Below, in pieces: positions 59,809 through 64,000 of a DNA stretch of 64,000 bases. Source of the stretch: Bacteroides clarus YIT 12056 (GTDB taxonomy: Bacteria > Bacteroidota > Bacteroidia > Bacteroidales > Bacteroidaceae). The stretch lies in contig NZ_FQWK01000002.1 in the NCBI RefSeq assembly GCF_900129655.1, forward strand, positions 310,001 through 374,000, read 5' to 3'. The notes under the pieces are model-generated. The model did not search any database and was not told the origin of the DNA. It saw nothing but the letters and a program-made list of their open reading frames with translations. The translations under genes were made by a program, and so were the position numbers. Positions within the stretch are counted from its first letter, which is position 1. Every line of letters begins with the position of its first letter.

Positions 59809-60978
59809 ATGAGTAATCAACGATATATGATGAGAGGCGTCAGCGCGTCCAAAGAAGATGTGCACAACGCCATCAAAAACATCGACAAAGGTATCTTCCC
59901 GCAGGCTTTCTGCAAAATCATCCCTGATATTCTGGGCGGTGATCCCGAGTACTGTAATATCATGCACGCCGACGGTGCAGGAACCAAATCCAGTCTGGCA
60001 TACATGTACTGGAAAGAAACAGGTGATCTCTCCGTTTGGAAAGGTATCGCGCAGGATGCGCTGATAATGAATATCGACGACCTGCTTTGCGTAGGCGCAG
60101 TAAACAATATCCTGGTATCAAGTACTATCGGACGCAATAAGCTGCTTATCCCGGGGGAAGTGATTTCCGCCATCATCAACGGAACGGACGAACTGCTTGC
60201 CGAACTCCGAGAAATGGGTGTGGGCGTATATGCTACCGGCGGTGAGACTGCCGACGTCGGCGATCTGGTACGCACCATTATCGTAGACTCTACGGTAACT
60301 TGCCGCATGAAACGTTCGGATGTCATCGACAATGCCAATATCCGTCCGGGAGATGTGATTGTAGGTCTGTCCTCTTGCGGACAAGCCACTTATGAGAAAG
60401 AGTATAACGGCGGTATGGGCAGCAACGGGCTTACCAGTGCCCGCCACGATGTATTCTCCAAATACCTGGCAGAGAAATATCCGGAAAGCTACGACAAAGC
60501 TGTACCCGATGAACTGGTTTACAGCGGAAAGCTGAAGCTGACAGACAACGTGGAAGGCAGTCCGTTGGATGCCGGCAAACTGGTACTCTCTCCCACCCGT
60601 ACGTACGCACCGGTAGTTAAGAAATTACTCGACACGCTCCGTCCCGAAATTCACGGTATGGTACACTGCTCCGGCGGCGCTCAAACCAAAGTTCTGCACT
60701 TTGTAGGCGACAATTGCCGCGTTATCAAAGACAACCTTTTCCCTGTTCCGCCATTGTTCAGGACTATCAAGGAACAAAGCGATACGGACTGGAGCGAAAT
60801 GTACAAGGTATTCAATATGGGACACCGTCTTGAGGTATATCTTTCTCCCGAACATGCGGAAGAAGTGATCGCCATCAGCAAAAGCTTCAATATTGATGCA
60901 CAGATTGTAGGACGTATCGAAGAGAGCGATAAGAAAGAGTTGATTATCAAGAGTGAATTCGGAGAGTTCAAATACTAA
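59809..60978 (+). CDS. purM: Phosphoribosylformylglycinamidine cyclo-ligase (AIR synthase)
   Basis: A 389-aa enzyme. MHADGAGTKSSLAYMYWKETGD is the N-terminal phosphate loop of the PurM fold; GGETADVGDLVRTIIVDSTVT and PGDVIVGLSSCGQ follow. It closes the imidazole ring of FGAM to make AIR in purine synthesis. The form is the Bacteroidota type, somewhat longer than the E. coli enzyme. I use the ATG at 59809 (MSNQRYMMRG). Confidence 0.9.
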   Translation: MSNQRYMMRGVSASKEDVHNAIKNIDKGIFPQAFCKIIPDILGGDPEYCNIMHADGAGTKSSLAYMYWKETGDLSVWKGIAQDALIMNIDDLLCVGAVNNILVSSTIGRNKLLIPGEVISAIINGTDELLAELREMGVGVYATGGETADVGDLVRTIIVDSTVTCRMKRSDVIDNANIRPGDVIVGLSSCGQATYEKEYNGGMGSNGLTSARHDVFSKYLAEKYPESYDKAVPDELVYSGKLKLTDNVEGSPLDAGKLVLSPTRTYAPVVKKLLDTLRPEIHGMVHCSGGAQTKVLHFVGDNCRVIKDNLFPVPPLFRTIKEQSDTDWSEMYKVFNMGHRLEVYLSPEHAEEVIAISKSFNIDAQIVGRIEESDKKELIIKSEFGEFKY

Positions 60979-61020
60979 TCCCGGCTTATCATCTCATCAT
61001 AACATTACCACTTGAATTAA

Positions 61021-62133
61021 ATGGCAGATAACAATACCATACTTGAGAAACTGGAAGGCCTCGTTGCCCGCTTCGAAGAAGTATCCACACTGATAACCGA
61101 CCCGGCAGTGATTGCCGACCAGAAGCGCTATGTCAAGCTTACCAAAGAATATAAAGAACTGGGTGACTTGATGAATGCCCGCAAGGAATACATGCAGGTG
61201 CTGAGCGGCATTGAGGAAGCGAAAGAAATCATCGCCAACGAAACCGATGCCGAGATGCGTGAAATGGCCCGTGAAGAACTTGATGCCTGCCAAGCACGCC
61301 AACCGGAGTTGGAAGAAGAGATAAAGCTGCTGCTTGTGCCTGCCGACCCGCAGGATAGCCGTAACGCAATACTTGAAATCCGTGGCGGCGCAGGTGGAGA
61401 CGAAGCCGCCATCTTTGCCGGCGACCTCTTCCGTATGTACACCAAGTATTGCGAGACAAAAGGCTGGAAACTGGATATATCCAGCGCCAACGAAGGCGCT
61501 GCCGGCGGTTTCAAGGAAATCATCTGCTCCGTAACGGGTGATAATGTATATGGCACGCTGAAATATGAATCGGGCGTACATCGCGTACAGCGTGTGCCTG
61601 CCACCGAAACGCAAGGACGTGTGCACACATCCGCCGCATCCGTGGCCGTACTGCCCGAAGCCGAAGAATTCGATGTAGTCATCAACGAGGGAGAAATCAA
61701 ATGGGATACCTTCCGAAGCGGTGGTGCGGGCGGTCAGAACGTGAATAAGGTGGAATCCGGCGTACGCTTACGCTACAACTGGAAAAATCCGAATACCGGC
61801 GTCGTAGAGGAAATCCTCATCGAATGTACCGAAACGCGCGACCAACCGAAGAACAAAGAACGAGCCCTATCCCGCCTGCGTACCTTTATATACGACAAGG
61901 AACACCAGAAATACATCGACGATATCGCATCCAAACGCAAAACCATGGTTTCCACCGGTGACCGTTCGGCAAAAATACGTACTTACAACTATCCGCAAGG
62001 ACGTATCACCGACCACCGTATCAACTATACCATCTATAACCTCGCCGCTTTTATGGACGGTGATATTCAGGACTGCATCGATCATCTGATTGTTGCCGAA
62101 AATGCGGAGAGACTGAAAGAAAGCGAATTGTAG
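61021..62133 (+). CDS. prfA: Peptide chain release factor 1
   Basis: A 370-aa release factor. The GGQ motif (RSGGAGGQNVNKVESGVRL, about 238-256) releases the peptide; PAT in RVPATETQGRVHTSA is the RF1 stop-codon (UAA, UAG) recognition tripeptide, distinguishing it from RF2 (SPF). The N-terminal coiled-coil and length fit RF1. DUF4153 protein begins two bases after the stop. Confidence 0.95.
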   Translation: MADNNTILEKLEGLVARFEEVSTLITDPAVIADQKRYVKLTKEYKELGDLMNARKEYMQVLSGIEEAKEIIANETDAEMREMAREELDACQARQPELEEEIKLLLVPADPQDSRNAILEIRGGAGGDEAAIFAGDLFRMYTKYCETKGWKLDISSANEGAAGGFKEIICSVTGDNVYGTLKYESGVHRVQRVPATETQGRVHTSAASVAVLPEAEEFDVVINEGEIKWDTFRSGGAGGQNVNKVESGVRLRYNWKNPNTGVVEEILIECTETRDQPKNKERALSRLRTFIYDKEHQKYIDDIASKRKTMVSTGDRSAKIRTYNYPQGRITDHRINYTIYNLAAFMDGDIQDCIDHLIVAENAERLKESEL

Positions 62134-62135
62134 TT

Positions 62136-63908
62136 ATGAAAGGGCTATCAGTAGAGAAAGCGTTTCACACGGCTACCGAGGCGTTTCAGAATTGTTTGAA
62201 ACGCTTTCCGGTTACGGTAACCTTTATCTTTGTATTCACGGCCTACCTCATCTATCTGACGTACACAGACTGGAAAGGCGAAGACCGGTTACTGTTCATC
62301 ATCGGCTACTATCTGTCGGTAGGTATCCTGCTTTCGCTCACGCTCCATCTGTGGAGCGAGGAAGTAAAAAGCCGCCTGTTGAAAACAGGCATAAACCTCG
62401 CCGCACACGCTTTACTTATAGCCGATGCTTTCCTGCTCTATCATTATCTCACCACAGAAAGCTCCTGGATTGAAATCGGCATCGCCCATGCGGCGGCCAT
62501 TCTTGCCGTAGGGCTCTCCACTTTCTTCCTTTCGTTCCTGCGTGAGAAGAATGACATCGCCAGCTGGAACTTTGCGCTGAACACTGTTTCGGCATATATC
62601 GTTACACAGGTGATAGGTCTTATCTTGTGTGCAGGCATCAGCTTGCTGCTGTTCTCCTTGCACCAGCTGTTCGATATTCATATCAGCGGAAAGTGCTACG
62701 CTTATATCTACTACCTGTGTAATGTATCGCTCGGTTTAATGCTATTCCTCGGATTGTTGCCGCAGGGAAACGACAAGCATAACCGGGAGCCGCATTCATC
62801 GGAATTCCTGAACGGTATTCTGCACTATCTGTTCCTTCCTCTTACGGCCGGTTATCTGATAGTGCTATATATCTATGCCACCCGTATCCTTATCAGTTGG
62901 GAGCTGCCCACAGGTTGGGTATCATGGCTTATCGTAGCACTGATGACGGTATGTATCGCCGTCCAATTCGGGCTATACCCCACACGTTTTAAAGAAGGCA
63001 AGCGATTTGACAACTGGATTGCACGCTGGATGCCTGTACTGATACTGCCATTGTTGCTGTTGATGACAATAGGCATCATACGCCGGTTCAACGATTACGG
63101 CATCACCATCAACCGGCTCTATCTCGCTACGCTTAACGGTTGGTTCTATATTGTCTGCATCGGATTGTTCGTCATAAAAGCGCGGCGTATCAACTGGATA
63201 CCCATTTCGTTTGCCGGTATCTTTTTGCTGACATCGGCATTGCCCGTCAATTATGCCGGCATTACAAAGAATACGATTCTTAAAGAGATAAAGGCCGAGA
63301 TGCAACGCAGTTGCCGGGCGGATACTCCCCTCTCATTAGAGCAATATAAGGAGTGGATTTACTCGTTGCCGGAAAAGCAGGCGATACAGATAAACGGTAA
63401 ATTCAGATATCTGAGCAACTGGTTCGGTACGGAGAGCGTTACCCACCTGATAGACAAGGATGTGACATATAACCTCTATTCTGTGACAGCGGATATTGAT
63501 ACAGATACGATAGCCACCGACACAGATAGCGACAGAGTTACTTATAGCGGCGAAATCGACAGCCAAACAATCATCAATATTCCCGCAGGCTATACCCGAT
63601 TTATCGCCATTCCCGACGCCGGTCTGTCCGGCCACCGTTTCACCATTCCCCGCCAATACCTCGGGAACGGGACATTACCCGTTTCACTCGATACCCGGAC
63701 GGGCAATCTGAACGATAGCGTATACATCGAACTCAGTACATTGGAAATGCTGGAAAAAAGCAGCAAGCACGGACATATACCGCCTACCTCTTTCCGGTGT
63801 AACTCTCCCAAAAACCTGTTCATGCTGACTGCATTCGATATTCATTATGAAAAAAGCAGTGACGAAGATGTAAGAATGAGCATCAAGGGATATTTATTTA
63901 AAAAGTAA
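62136..63908 (+). CDS. DUF4153 membrane protein
   Basis: A 590-aa membrane protein with about 10-12 helices (for example [59 protein letters not shown]), a family name only. It has a long C-terminal soluble domain (residues about 400-590), beta-rich ([22 protein letters not shown]). It is in an operon with prfA by spacing. Function unknown; I judge the family on the helix pattern and the [20 protein letters not shown] segment. Confidence 0.75.
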
Positions 63909-63933
63909 AACCATTAAACCAACAATTTGCGAT

Positions 63934-64000
63934 ATGAACAAACAACAACTCTTTGAGAATATAAAACGCAAGAAATCATTTCTCTGCGTAGGTTTGGACA
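63934..64000 (+). CDS. pyrF: Orotidine 5'-phosphate decarboxylase, start only
   Basis: The frame [22 protein letters not shown] runs to the window end. The beginning KSFLCVGLD matches the first strand of PyrF-type decarboxylases (FLCVGLDxD). Only 22 codons are visible, so the identification rests on this segment and is tentative. Confidence 0.7.

Overview
This window comes from the chromosome of a Bacteroides-type bacterium (phylum Bacteroidota). The evidence is the gene content and repeated promoter-like sequences of the Bacteroides form (TTTG or TTG, about 20 bases, then TAnnTTTG), combined with few Shine-Dalgarno sequences. About 37 kb is one nearly complete Mu-like transposable prophage (roughly 1.93 to 39.24 kb), flanked by chromosomal housekeeping genes.

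Left flank (1-1.9 kb): a truncated unknown gene, a HEPN/MNT two-gene module, and a glycine tRNA-like sequence with an insertion in its D-loop.

Prophage, read from its early end (right side of the window) to its late end (left side). A LexA/CI-type repressor (37.4 kb, + strand) faces a small Cro/Ner-like gene across a divergent operator region. Next come a MuA-type DDE transposase, a MuB-type ATPase, a second RecA-like ATPase, a gp16-like protein, a Gam-like nuclease inhibitor and a run of small unknown genes (27.4-37.2 kb, - strand). The late region is split into two divergent blocks around a repeated palindrome at 21.1 kb. The rightward block holds the small and large terminase, a gp36-like protein, a portal-MuF-nuclease fusion, a gpG-like protein and a gp37-like protein. 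The leftward block holds the protease/scaffold, capsid, lysis genes, tail tube, frameshifted tail chaperones, tape measure and tail tip. No sheath or baseplate genes are seen, so the virion is probably a siphovirus. The tail module ends in a multi-cassette invertible receptor-binding region (5.68-8.2 kb) with its serine invertase.

Beyond the invertase, where phage Mu carries com-mom, there is a different leftward operon: a small HTH protein, a thymidylate synthase/dCMP hydroxymethylase-like enzyme, a 41-aa protein, an ABC ATPase-GNAT fusion and a formyltransferase-like protein. I read it as a candidate DNA-hypermodification (anti-restriction) cassette acting on cytosine; this is the most interesting part of the window. 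A predicted structured RNA with a pseudoknot-type terminator is encoded divergently at its head.

Right flank (39.4-64 kb): a small conserved gene, a 362-bp MITE-like element with 29-bp terminal inverted repeats, then ordinary chromosomal genes: YitT, DUF3256, fRMsr, EamA transporter, truA, nnrDE, POT transporter, hpt, adk, obgE, pgeF, B3/4 protein, phoH, purC, menG/ubiE, aroE, alpha/beta hydrolase, TPM, lemA, purM, prfA, DUF4153 and the start of pyrF. All functional calls come from reading protein motifs; no database search was run.
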